Shown one piece after another: positions 1 through 11,197 of a stretch of DNA of 64,000 nucleotides. The stretch lies in the NCBI GenBank assembly GCA_037178625.1, contig CM074132.1:2108001-2172000 (forward strand), written 5' to 3'. Position 1 is the first letter of the stretch. Every line of letters begins with the position of its first letter. The notes below the pieces were generated by a model. That model had not been told where the DNA came from, searched no databases, and saw only the letters and a program-made list of their open reading frames with translations. This stretch comes from Skeletonema tropicum (Eukaryota; Bacillariophyta; Thalassiosirophyceae; Thalassiosirales; Thalassiosiraceae). The position numbers and the translations under genes were made by a program.

Positions 1-1235
1 GTACCTTCTTCGTCCACGTATAGCGAAGGATCGGGCTGAATAATAGTTTCAGGCTCGGGCTGATCAGGCACAGGTCCCTCGGTTGACTCTTCAACTGGCT
101 CGTCGGCGGTAACTTCAGGTTGAGGTTTGCTCGCGGCATCATCTTCCGTAAGCTCCACAACTTCACCGAATCCTTCGGGGATCTCAGGTTCTTCTTCTTC
201 TTCTCCGCCATTCTGGCCGTTCTTCTTCTTCTTCTTGAGAATACGACGACTTTCGGATGTGGGGACACCTCCGGCTGGTGCGGCGGGAGCAGCGATAATG
301 TTGTAGGACACGATGATGTTCTCTCCTGCCTCGTACTCCTCCTTGTCGGTAGTCAACTCATAGTCATCTGAAGAAAGAGCTTCCTTGGACTTGACAGTAA
401 TCTTCTCAGGTTCGATCTCCTTCTTCTTCTTCTTGTAAGTTTTCGCAATGGTGGTGGTGGCCTTGACCTTCTCAGCCTTGCCCAAAGGAGTGTTGGCCTC
501 CTTGGCCTTTGCCTTGGCAGCTTCATCTTCTGCCTTCTGTGCTTCTGGAGTCAATGTGATGGTGATAGCTTCAGGACCGAGCAATATGTGGCATCCTGAT
601 TCATCGAGAAGGAAGAGGTCATATCCAGTGCCCGCTTCTTTCATCATGGCGATATCGGTGGAGATGGAGAACGACCCTTCAAAGTCGATGGGATCTTCAG
701 TACCACCATCGGAGATAGAGGCTACGACTTCACGGATGGGGTTTTCCCCCTCGCAGTTGGGGCGACCCATGTATGGGTAGAGAGCAAACTTGAACTCCTC
801 AATGTGAGTAACATTCAAATTAGAAAGGGCGTCCTCACTAAGAACGTCATCGTTCAACTCAAAGTCGCCGGTGATCGTCTCTCCAAAGTAGTACACATCA
901 TCCCCCGTGGTAATTCCACTGTAGGGACGAGCTTTTTCTACCTTGAGGAACTCCGATTTGGCACTTTTGGCGCCGCCAAGCATGTTGCCTGTTCTTTCTT
1001 GCTTGCCACTTTTGCTGTCGCTGTCGGTTTTGGTGGATGGATCATCCTCGTCATCCTTATCGCCCTTGGCATCCTTATCGCCCTTGGCTAGCCATCTGGT
1101 GGCTCCCTTCTCCTTCTTTCCGGAGGCTTCAGTGGAGAAGAGGGATAATCTACGGCTGCGCAGACCGCCACCGTCGGTAGATGATGCGGATGCTGCAGTG
1201 AGGAGTAGTAGACTCGTGGTGAAAGTGAGCTTCAT
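1..1235 (-). CDS. Secreted acidic/Lys-rich protein, C-terminus off the left edge
   Basis: An open frame of 411 codons runs from an ATG at 1235 to the window edge with no stop, so the gene is partial. The protein starts MKLTFTTSLLLLTAASASS, a clear signal peptide, followed by a basic stretch (RSRRLS) and a charged Gly/Lys/Asp region. Two segments look alike and may be beta-sandwich repeats: one around residues 110-235 (DDVYYFGETITGDFEL...) and one starting near residue 294 (DYELTTDKEEYEAGENI...). They are separated by a Lys-rich linker (KTYKKKKKEIEPEK). After the second comes a KKKK/EEEEE stretch and a Pro/Glu-rich tail. No intron is needed. I do not recognise the family. The layout (signal peptide, repeated beta-type modules, low-complexity charged linkers) resembles secreted or cell-surface proteins of diatoms, but that is inference. 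The start is the only Met that places the hydrophobic segment at the N-terminus. Confidence 0.75.
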   Translation of the reverse strand, partial: MKLTFTTSLLLLTAASASSTDGGGLRSRRLSLFSTEASGKKEKGATRWLAKGDKDAKGDKDDEDDPSTKTDSDSKSGKQERTGNMLGGAKSAKSEFLKVEKARPYSGITTGDDVYYFGETITGDFELNDDVLSEDALSNLNVTHIEEFKFALYPYMGRPNCEGENPIREVVASISDGGTEDPIDFEGSFSISTDIAMMKEAGTGYDLFLLDESGCHILLGPEAITITLTPEAQKAEDEAAKAKAKEANTPLGKAEKVKATTTIAKTYKKKKKEIEPEKITVKSKEALSSDDYELTTDKEEYEAGENIIVSYNIIAAPAAPAGGVPTSESRRILKKKKKNGQNGGEEEEEPEIPEGFGEVVELTEDDAASKPQPEVTADEPVEESTEGPVPDQPEPETIIQPDPSLYVDEEG

Positions 1236-2962
1236 GTTGTTGTAATTATTTGTAGTGGGCCGTGACTAGAGATGTTGGGCAGAGATAATGAGCAAAGAAG
1301 GTTGAGGAGGCAGAGGGGGAGAGGGGGTGGGAGGAGTGAATCGCCTGCCTCGTGAATGACCACCAAAGTGAGCTCAATCACTTTTTTGAGAGGAGGGGCC
1401 ATTTTGATCGAGGATTGTCGATGCGTGAATGATTTGTTGAAAGCGCACAAAGTGATCATGTGAATTTGTTCAATCACGGTTCTCTCCGGAGACTTTTTCT
1501 TCTTCAATCTCATCCGTGAATGACATCGTAAATATCCCTAACTACTCCTTTTAACCTCACTCACCTACCTCTCCTCTCAGCAAAATCTTTCAGATCTTTC
1601 AGCTACGATAGCTTGCCTTGCAGCTTGGCTTGCTTTATGCTTCGGGCTTTTTCTGTTGAAGAGAATAGATGCATAGACGAGGAAGTAAGTACTCAGCTCC
1701 GAGTTTACGGAGGTCCATGAGGCCGAAGCAAATAATCACTGTGGCCAGCGTCGGATTTTGACTACAGTACGAAGGTTGTCATCTTCAAAGAACGACGAAC
1801 GAAGTAGAGATGCTACAAAAATGAACTCCCTTCGGCCTTCCATCGAAGTAGAGGTGTCGAGAGTTTGAGGTTTGAGCAACGCAAATTGCAAAGAGAGAAA
1901 GGTTGGAGATTGCATTTAAACGCTATGCTGATACATGCTTCAACATGTCATCATATAAGATTAGGCAGCGCTGATGCAATGGTCTTATGTCCATGACGAT
2001 ATGTTGTTGAATCATCTCATCGACTACCTTACTACGAACATCAAACACCATAACCAAACCTTGACTCAAATAAATTCGACTCACTGGATACTTAGAGCCC
2101 ACGGGCCATCTGGATGATTCATACGCTGGGGGAGAAGCATAATCTACGAGGCGACTGCTCGGTGTTAGAGAAGCTGCAGTAGTACTCGCCATTGTCAAGG
2201 ACATGGAGAAACAATCAGTGCATCCGATACGAATGAATTTGGACGAAGTTAAATGATAATGCGATATTGACAAGCGAGGGATGAAGTTATGCGAGGCGGA
2301 AATGACAGCGATAATTGCAGGAGAAACTCAGTCGTTCAGTCTCATCTCCACTATATATCTACAAAAGGTGCAATCCTACAAACAAGTGATGATGGCTCAT
2401 CCAATACTTCTTGTAGAAGCTCAATCTCTGCAGGCGATGGAAACAGTTTGACTAGAGGATCGAAGGCGAACGGGTGAGTGTAGTATATCAAGTATCATAA
2501 CAGGCATGGCGACAACCTACTTAAAGATGAAAGTGAACACCTCCTACTTCGTTGATGGAGGTAGAATACCACAAAGCTGAAGATTGCACCCCCCGTACAT
2601 CTTCTGATGTGAATATCACATGTTACAGTATGTTACGATGATAAATTAATTCATGAACGCCACGGCTAATAAAGTTAGCATTATACATGTACAAGTTCAA
2701 TGCTTATCTGAGCGCTTTGTGTGCAACAAAATGTGAAATGATCTCTGGCTGCTCTTTAAAAAATACAAAATGTCAAAGCAGCTCCGGCCTGAAGATCCAC
2801 TGTATCTCAATCTAGAGTTGTGGTACAATGCAAAACAAGCAAAGCAAAGATGTATGCATTTTATAATACATTTTATAATATTGACACAAGCTGATGAAGT
2901 AACGAAAACTAAAGTCTACTAATTTATTTCGCTAAGTACAACGAATCCCCAAGCCCCGTAAT
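1236..2962. other. Intergenic region, no convincing gene
   Basis: These 1.7 kb separate two minus-strand secreted-protein genes. The first few hundred bases upstream of 1235 should hold that gene's promoter. A frame on the minus strand at 1923-2273 could encode about 89 residues from an internal Met (MASTTAASLTPSSRL...), but it has no recognisable domain, no homology I know and no splice context. Bases 2470-2960 are AT-rich and would include the 3' end of the gene that ends at 2963. I see no repeat or RNA gene here. Confidence 0.5.
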
Positions 2963-5900
2963 TTATTCGATGGAATAGTCCTTGATGTACAAGTCTGCGT
3001 AATTCCAAGAATTGTCCTCGTTTCCAACGGTGGCAGCATACCCAACTAGGATCTTCTCAGCGCCGGTGAAAGACTTGGTACCAAGAGAGGTCCATTCTCC
3101 TCCATCTACACTGTAAAGAGCTTCAACCATATCTCCAGTCTTGATGAGCTTGATCCAGGCCTTGTTGCTGCTGACCCAGTGTGTTCCGTGGTGGACTGTT
3201 GGTGCCCCCGTAGATTCCCTCGATTGAAATCCAATACCCTTGTAGGCACCCATGGCACCAATGAAGACATTGGTTGCATCAGGACTATCACCATCACGGA
3301 TCATGAGACCACCCTTCGCAAATGAATGTCCGCTGCCAAATCCATGAACGTATGCAGTCATGGTAAAGTCATCATTCACACGCTGGTTGAAATAGCCGAA
3401 GAAAGAATCGTTGCTGCCCCACATTCCAGATCCACCGGCACGCATCTTTGTAATGCCGCCTCCAATGTCAGCCCAGTATTCACCTGCCCTGAGAGGCTCT
3501 CCAATATCTTTTTCGGCATCCCATGCGGTGGGCGCTGCAGACACTGTTGGTGCGCCAGTAGGGGCAGCGTAGGTGGTGACTGAGAAATTAGAGAAGGTTG
3601 TCTCGGAGAGTCTGCTGGGAGAGTGTGAAGTACATGCAAGGCCGACGAGGAACTGGTCTTCAGGGAAGAAGACATTCTCTTCGGAACGTAAAGTCCAGTT
3701 CTCTCCATCATCACTGTAGTAGAATGAAATGAGTGAACCAATCTTGACAAGCTTGAGCCAGGAATTCACCTGGTTGACGTCGTATTTTCCTCCTGGCATT
3801 TGCATGTAGTTGCCCTTGGATACACGCGTGTGCAAGGCAACACCATTGTGGCCAGACAACAAACCGAATGCGGTCACAGCGTCGTCGTCGTAGTTACTGC
3901 GGAGCATGACACCTGACTTGGCCCAACCGTCATAGATAGGAGCGATTTCATCGACGCGAACAACAACCTCAATATCACCAGATGCTGGACGAGACTTGAA
4001 GTGGCCCTCATCTCTCCATCCCCAAATATCACTTCCTCCGCAAGTCATGTGGTAGACACCGTCATTCTCGGTCGTAGAGCCTTCCATGTAAGGAATACCG
4101 ATGGATTGATCTGTGTAGATGCTGCTACGGAAGACCTGCACACCCTCAGCAGTTGGCTTGTCAATGTAGAAGCCGACGTCTTTTACTGGACTGTTATGAA
4201 TGTTGTTGAACTGGATGGCCTGGTTTCTAACACGAGCTCCAGATGGGGAGCACTCGCCGTAAAAGACTGCATTGTAATTGAAGGCATTATTGGGGCACTT
4301 CCAACGATTAGTATCATTGACAGCATCCTCATAGGTCGAGTAGAGTTGGAAGTCTACATTCCAGACATTCTGGTTATTACCATTGTTCTTAACGTTCATG
4401 ATGTGGTGAAGGAGGCCGAAGTTCTCAGGGATAGCAGTGAAGCGGCGGTAGTAGATATGCTTGTGGTCAGGGGATGTACAGTCAGCGCAGGCGCGGTGGA
4501 TGATCTTGTTGGTACTATCCGCGTAAGCACTGTTGAAAGCATTTTCTCCCAGGGTTGCTTTCTCCAAACCATCATTGCCAGCAACGTGGGTCCATTTGTC
4601 TTCGTCGTAATTGTATCCATACTGGAGACCCTTCTTCGCCAACTCGTACTCCCTTCCATATCGGCACCTGTTATCGTCGGTGAGGGTGCGTCCAACTTTA
4701 CTGAATTGGAAGCGGTCAACTTTGCTGTAGAAAGTAAAGGATAAGAAAAGAGAAAGGAAGGTGTGAGTATTGTGATCAGTCGCAAAAGAATTGATAATTG
4801 ACAGGCAGCGTATCATATATGACTCACCCTTCCTCATACAATCTCCAATGGTACGCATACAAGTCATTGTTCCTTCCATTCTTTCCTTGGCAAGAGTTGA
4901 AGTCCACTTCGACCTTGTCCATCCTGGCCTTAATACTAGTCCCATCAAACACAACTGAAAAGTCTTCCGTCAAATCAACCTGAGTACAGTCCGACCTAGT
5001 CGCCATGGGCATCTTCTCCACACATCCACACATGGGGGCACCAGGAATATTCTCAACATACCCACGTTGATGCATGTGATCATACATTGAAACGTAAAAG
5101 AGATTGTTGGCCTTGTAACGAGTGATGGGATCATACTCATCATTAGCCCAAGCATATCCATGACAATGGATGGCTCCTTCTCCCTCTTGACCGTCTCCAG
5201 GGAACTCAGTAATTCCATCAGAATCGAATCCACTAGCAAAACCACCCTTGGCCATATCCACAGAGCACAAGTTGGTGTTATCGGCAGGATCCTTGTCAAC
5301 ACAATTTTCACTGTACGTGTTTCTATTACAGTTTCCATTGTTGTCGGCGGCTTGACGATCCTTGGGCCAGCAGCACATGACAGCATTCGAGTCACATTGC
5401 TCAAAGTTCTCAAGTGGTGGCATGGTAACACGAGAGTAACTTCCGTCACCTTGGTAGAAGGCCTTGACACTAGCGGCGTCTTCACGGAGGACAGAGGTGG
5501 CACTACCATCGGCACTCTCGTAGGTGGTCTCTACCTCCTCTTGCCACTTGGAATGGCCCTTGTAGAAGGCCTCCTCGAACTTGTAGTCGGTGCCCTTCCC
5601 GGCACCCTCGTAGAATTCAGTTTTTTCGGCGTTGTCGTACAAGTCCCTGCAGATGGTTTCAACGTCTTGGTTGAGGTTGGTGAGCAAGCTGTTGAGTTCC
5701 TGCTCGGCAGTGACGGTGCCGTCGGCGCAGGAAGTTGCTCCGGTGGCATCAAAGACCTGCTGCTCGTAGGCGGCGAGGATGGTGGCGTAGTCACATGTCC
5801 CGGTGACTTCAATGTTCCACAATCTGGAGGGGAAAGATGATGATAAATAATAGATGTGAGAAATAAATATTGCATAAGAGTGATGATGTGATATGATATG

Positions 5901-6029
5901 AATAATAGAGAGGTGCATTCCTCTCTATCGCCGACGATGCTGCTCCGCCACTCACCCTTGGACACATGTTTGTGCTTTTGCGATGCCAACAGATGTGGCC
6001 AAAAGATAGGCTGCGATGACTAGCTTCAT
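2963..6029 (-). CDS. Secreted protein with two DUF1349/LamG-like domains (paralogue A)
   Basis: Three exons, 5956-6029, 4828-5823 and 2963-4724, join in frame to a 943-aa protein. The introns are 132 bp (5824-5955) and 103 bp (4725-4827), both GTGAGT...CAG. The N-terminus MKLVIAAYLLATSVGIAKA is a signal peptide. Residues about 20-340 are a Cys-rich region (MCCWPKDRQ, HCHGYAWAND, PGAPMCGC) with no family I recognise. Residues about 370-550 form another Cys-containing module (RACADC, CPNNAFNY, GECSPSGARVRNQ). Residues about 575-740 and 768-943 are two concanavalin-like beta-sandwiches of the DUF1349 type: in the first, SGDIEVVVRVDEI, WAKSGVMLRS, WLKLVKIGSLISFYYSDDG and FLVGLACTSH follow the usual order. 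The protein is probably secreted or cell-surface and may bind carbohydrate. A close paralogue starts divergently at 6638. I infer no enzymatic activity. Confidence 0.85.
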
Positions 6030-6637
6030 TGTGTTGCTTGATGATTAAGTATTATTTGAGAAAAGATGTTGGGTCGGTCGCTGGACTGAGTTGATGAGTT
6101 AATCTTTTGATTTTTATGAGCATGAAGGATCCACTCGCTGGAGGCTGGAGGGAGGGAGGAGTGAATCAAAATCTCTTCTTTCACCTTCTTGTCATTTTGT
6201 TGTGGGGGCTCATCCTATCCTCAATCCAATGCGTGAAAAACAATTGTCATGCGGTACAGCTGTAATGGGAACAAAATGAAAGTTGAATTTCCTGTCACGA
6301 TTTAACAAAACTTGTCTGATTCGGTACTGATCACTCCTAAGTAGGCAATTTACATAGTCTTTATTCAATCACGCACGCACAGAAAGTGATTAAAAAATCA
6401 AGTAAAGATGATTCTTTTTACTTTTTCTCGTCAAAGTGTTTCACGCATCAATTTGGGAACAAACTGACTTTCACGCATCTCAAGTCTCAATCACTCCATC
6501 GCATCCTAGACTCTCTCCTCCTAGCAATTATCTCCATAATAATTCATCTTTAAAATCTCCTAGAGCAACCCTCCCTACTTACTTATCCTACTGTCAAAGA
6601 ATAAGATTCCAATTCCAACCGGCTTTGACGACCAAAC
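6030..6637. promoter_or_regulatory. Divergent promoter region between the two paralogues
   Basis: About 608 bp separate the head-to-head start codons at 6029 (minus) and 6638 (plus). No gene fits here, so it must carry both promoters and 5' leaders. The only repetition I noticed is short direct copies of TTTCACGCATCA/TTTCACGCATCT near 6438 and 6471. I cannot assign transcription factor sites. Confidence 0.5.
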
Positions 6638-9600
6638 ATGAAGATAAGCAACCGTGCCCTTGCCTACATCTCCATCCTCGCCAGCGCCTCTTCGGCCGCC
6701 GCAGAGAAGTGCCTCTCCGGATCCTTCAAACTCGAATATGAGGGTGATTGCGACCGTGAAACACTCATCGAGGTCTTCAATGATCAGGTGTTTAGCCTCG
6801 CCAAGAGCTCCGCCTGTGATGGTGTGACTGCTGAAGAGGAGTTGGATGCTCAGTTGGCCGCCGCCGTCCCCTCCACTACGATTGAGGAGTTCTGTGCCAA
6901 CATCTACAAGGACCAATATGAGGTGCCCTTCACTGACATTCTCAGGAAAGATACCAACATGACCTACGAGAAGGCATTCTTCCTCGGCCACTCAGCCCTT
7001 CAGGAGGAGGTGGAAACTACTTATGAGAGGGAAGATGGACAAGCCACTTCTGTCCTCAAAGAGGATGGTGAGCTCGTCCGTGCCCATTACCAAGGTAAAG
7101 CCCAAACCGGTAAGACCGAATGGCCCAAGTTGCCCAACTTTGAAAGTTCCGGCACTGACTCCCTCGGTCAGCCAACTTGTACCACTAGCGCCGCCATGTG
7201 CTGCTGGACCAAGGATCGTCAAGCGAATGATAACAACGGTAACTGTGCCAGAAACACTTACAGTAAGAACTGTGTTGACAAGAATCCAGGAGACAACACG
7301 AATTTGTGCTTTGTTGATATGGAGAGAGGTGAAGTCTCAACTGGAAATGCAGCAGAAGGATTAGTTGCCTTCCCTAACGACAACAACAACGGTGAGGGTG
7401 CCATCCATTGTCACGGATTGGCATGGGCGAATGATGTTAATGATTCTTCTGCGAGGTACAAGGGTAACAACATCTTCTTTGTTGCAATGTATGACCATAT
7501 GTATCAACGTGGATATGTCGAGAATGTTCCCGGTGCTCCCATGTGTGGATGGTAAGTCATGTCCTGTAGATACTTTGCGCTTCTACTCAAGATGTTATTT
7601 ACACCACCGCCCACCAACATCATCTAACCACACCCTTCAATCCCTCCCCTATCTCCCTTCTTTCAGCGTCGAGCAAATGCCCACCGTCACTCGCTCTGAC
7701 TGTACCGAGATTGACGCCACCGAGAGGTTCAGGATCACTTATGATAGTACTACCAATGAGCTTGAAGGAAGCATCACTCTCGTTGATATCAACTTCAATG
7801 CGTGCAAAGGGATCAATAACCGTAACAACGATCTCTGGGCTTACATGGGCCGTCTCTTCTACGAAGGCAAGATCACCAACCGTCAGTGGGGTGAGGCTGG
7901 TCGCATCATCACCAACGACAGTAACTGCAAGACTGCCATCCGTGCGCAATATGATGTAATGGGTCTCGAGTACGGATATGACCACGATGTGTCCACTTTT
8001 ACATCTGTTGCAGGCAGAGGAGAGCTCAAGACTACTGAAAGGTTTGGACATCGAGCTTTTGAAACATCCATGTTCGAGCACAGTTTGACTGCCCCTTCCA
8101 ACAAGGATGCCAACCCACTTGACAATACCCCCATCCTGTTGCGTACGTGTGCCGAGTGTGTGGACACTCACAAGAGAGTCTATTACCGTCGTCTTACCCC
8201 CATGCCAGAAAGCAAGGACTTGCTCTATTGTATTGCCCATACTCGAGGTAACTGTGATGGTTATAATGTCTGGAACCAAGATTTCACCCTCCACTCGTCC
8301 TACGAGGATGCTTTGAGTGGAGAGAATCCATGGAGTTGCCCTAACAACGCCTTCAATTATGGTGCACCATTCGATGGTGAGTGCTCTCCCACTGGAGCTC
8401 GTGTACGGAATCAATGGACTCTTCTTCATTGGTCTAATCCGCCGCAGTACAATGTTGGGTACTACGTGAATAAGCCTCAAGATGCCGTCATTGAGGAAGT
8501 TGAACGTGTGACTGATGTTGCTCTTCGTAACAGCGCAGATGAATTCGTTAGTGAAGATGTTGGACTTGATGTCAGAGTCAAGGGAAGTGTTCGTTTGGAC
8601 GAAGATGGCAAGATATACATGACTGGAAGTGGCCATGACGTTTGGGGCAACACCGATAACTTCCACTTTTATCACAAGGACGGCGGCACTGGTGACTTCG
8701 ATGTTATTGTCAACGTTGCAAGCATGGACAACAGCAACGACATCTACTCCAAGGCAGGTATTATGTTCAGGTCAACCACCGATCATAACAGCGGGATGGT
8801 TTCTGCTCTCTTGTCTGGTGGAGCGGGCCTGCGTTTCAATAAACGTGACTCCGAGGGTAATTGGGTAAAAAATGTTGGCACATTTAACCCGAATCCGTCT
8901 AGAGAGAATGTTTGGCTCAGACTCGTCAAGAAAATGACCACTTTCGACATGTACTGGTCTGAAGACGGAATTACATGGACTTCAGGCGGATCAACTACTA
9001 TGCTCTTCCCTGACGGCAAGTTCCAATTGGGGCTTTTCGTTTGTTCTCATGACTCCAGGCTGGCAGTCAGAAGCAACTTTTGACAACTTCGTCGTCGACA
9101 CTTACAACTTCCCCTCAGCCGCTCCATCTATCTCTGCCGCACCAACTGCTTGGGATCCCGAAATTTACGTTGGTGAAACTCAAGAGAATGTGGCATTTCA
9201 GCAAGTATCTGAAACTCAAACAAGGATTAGGTATGACGCCGGGTCTGGCATCGACGGTGATGTTGACTCATTCTACTACCATGCCTTCCAAAGGTTCAGC
9301 AATACTGCGTTTGAGGCGACCATGCATGTTGACTATTTCTATGGGACTGACGGAGCCAAGGGAGGAATTATGATCCGAGATGGAACAGGTGCCTCGGCAG
9401 CTAATGCTTTTATTGGAATTTATCCTGCAGACAACACCGGTGTCATTACTCAAAGCAGGCTCACTGAGGGAGGAGAGACTGTGCGACACAAAAGCTTGTA
9501 CGTTCCAAGTAACAAGGCCTTTTTGAAGCTGTCTTATGATGGAGCTGGCACTGTGGTTTTGCAGTACAAGACAGTTGAGACTGACGAATGGGAAGACATT

Positions 9601-9723
9601 GAAAATAGCACGATGAATATTACTTTTGGGGATTTGTTGAATATTGGTGTTGCTGTGACAGGTGGAGGTTGGGACAAATACGTTGACTTCAGGTACAGCA
9701 ACTTTGAAATCACTGATTTGTAA
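6638..9723 (+). CDS. Secreted protein with two DUF1349/LamG-like domains (paralogue B, one frameshift)
   Basis: Exon 1 runs 6638-7551 and exon 2 starts at 7667. The 115-bp intron (GTAAGT...TTTCAG) splits the Cys codon of the MCG-CVEQMP segment. The protein starts with a signal peptide (MKISNRALAYISILASASSAAA) and parallels paralogue A throughout: MCCWTKDRQ, GEGAIHCHG, GYVENVPGAPMCG, CAECVD, CPNNAFNYG, then two beta-sandwich domains (GDFDVIVNVASM...KAGIMFRS...WLRLVKKMTTFDMYWSEDG, then AKGGIMIRDGTG...). The frame breaks near 9053-9062. Upstream it reads VCSHDSRLAVRSNF and stops at 9083, but paralogue A predicts SEATFDNF, which lies in the +1 frame. One surplus base in that short stretch explains it. 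The intron positions differ from paralogue A although the proteins align closely. The total is about 990 residues. It is probably secreted; the function is unknown. Confidence 0.82.
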
Positions 9724-9796
9724 ACGATTATATAAATTAAGCTAAGGGGAAGTCTATGTTCACATTCATAGTCTCTGTAGAATATAATGAAGCTTC

Positions 9797-10895
9797 TTAA
9801 GCACTATCTTGGGTGCATTCTCTTTCTGACCCACACATTTCACATACCAGAAATTGTGATTTTGATTCTGTATGAAGGAAAGTGCAGACGTGACAACTCC
9901 ACTCATTGCTTTTTATCAAGACATTGTCTTCATCTTTTTGGGAGCACTCTGCTGCCACATCCTTTTCCTCAGAATCTTGTTGGGAAGTGCTCTTGAAGTG
10001 ATTCTCTTTCACGTCAATCATTTTTCGTTTGCGTGGGCTGGGGCTTGTGGCAAAGTATGAATCCAATCTGCCCTTCTTCGTCACTTCAACCGTACAATCA
10101 TCACCATGATATTTTGCGTCATTCATTTTCTTTGTGACGGGATAGCATTCCCACAGATCAGCGCATTGATCCTTAATGTTATATTGTTGCTGTTGCTGCT
10201 CATTGGAAAGAGAACTTATCCTCTCAACTAAAGCTTTGGATGGACTCTGAAGCCACTCTATTGCGACACTGCTGTCACTAAGTATACAGGGCTGCCGAGG
10301 ATGAAGCCAAGCCAACTTTGGGTGAGCTTCTGTGGTAAGGATTGTGAATGTTGAAATTGTCTCTTCCTGATTGTTCTTCTTCCGTCCCGTTTTAACCTGG
10401 GTCCACAATCCTGCTAGAAGTAGTGGAGTGTCGGGAGAAGATGACTTGACAAAGTACGGCTGCTTCTTCTTATCTATTGGTGATAATGATTTCAGTCCAT
10501 TCATAGTAGCCATCTACAGCAAAGATACATGTCTGCCCATCTCTAAGTAAATTACGAAATGATACCTTCGTATCTACCGTTTCTGATCGAGCATTGAACA
10601 TGGTGTAGTGGGGAGAAGGAGTAAAATTATCATCAGAAGGTAGCAGATGTGGTGATTGCATACTTCCATTATTCGGGACGAGACCCCATATCATCGGAGC
10701 GCTGCATACAGATTTGGATGTGTGGCTGTATAGGAAGATTTGAGCAGAGGTGCCGGGGCTCATGTTGGGATTCTTCATAGTTGTGTCTAAAGAAGATGAG
10801 GCAGCGGCTACCGACTGCGGCGATGAATCACCACATCTAAGAGCAGAAGCCGCAGAAGAAAAGGATGCTGCCGAATAAGCAGCTCTTCCACACAT
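9797..10895 (-). CDS. HMCES: HMCES/YedK-type SRAP protein with PIP-like motif and NZF zinc finger (one frameshift)
   Basis: SRAP proteins form a thiazolidine crosslink to abasic sites in single-stranded DNA through Cys2 exposed after Met removal. The start is therefore the ATG at 10895, giving MCGRAAY; an upstream Met five codons earlier would bury the Cys. Family marks: NMSPGT (active-site Asn), WGLVP, NARSET, FAVDGYYEW (catalytic Glu), GLWT, and HPRQPCIL (active-site His position). The frame breaks near 10470-10505: GYYEWTE is followed by a stop in frame, while the family continuation KKKQPYF lies one base further on. The C-terminal extension has KGRLDSYF, a degenerate PCNA-interacting motif. 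It also has a RanBP2/NZF finger (WSCHVC-TF ... CEMC) with the Thr-Phe pair that contacts ubiquitin in NZF domains. The protein is probably nuclear, acting at replication forks. It is convergent with the gene ending at 9723. Confidence 0.82.
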
Positions 10896-11197
10896 AATAC
10901 TATTATTCAATCTTCAGGATGTTGTGGCAGCTTGGGCATGTAGCTTGGGTACCATACGATGGTAAAATCACATCATCGTCATCGTCAATAGCTCGAAGAT
11001 GTTGTTCTTTCCCGCAAATTTTTAACTCTCCCGCAAATTATTTACCGCAAGCTACACGCAAAGTCAAGCAAGGCTGTGTATGATGTCATGGCAAAGACTG
11101 TTGCACTATCGATAGAGTAGGCTGTATTGCAATCTGACGTAGTAGTTCATTCAGAGTAGTAGCATCTTCTCGTGTGCTGCCACCACCAGAGAAAAAG
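10896..11197. promoter_or_regulatory. Divergent promoter region, HMCES / TauE-like
   Basis: About 300 bp lie between head-to-head starts at 10895 and 11198. The stretch includes a CATCATCGTCATCGTC simple repeat near 10970 and a pair of TTTAACTCTCCCGCAAATTA-like elements (CCCGCAAAT at 11011 and 11031). Both promoters must lie here. I see no other feature. Confidence 0.4.

Noticed and set aside
1923..2273. Possible small gene on the minus strand
   Set aside because: About 116 codons without domain, splice context or known homology; too weak to list as a gene.
4001..4744. A 247-codon frame on the plus strand inside paralogue A
   Set aside because: It lies antisense to a well-supported exon with homology to paralogue B and has no recognisable domain.
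7620..8675. A 351-codon minus-strand frame
   Set aside because: Antisense to the second exon of paralogue B, which aligns with paralogue A.
9042..9061. A 20-base GT...AG micro-intron at the paralogue B break
   Set aside because: Removing it does not lead into the frame of the downstream domain, and it is far shorter than the 73-132 bp introns seen here.
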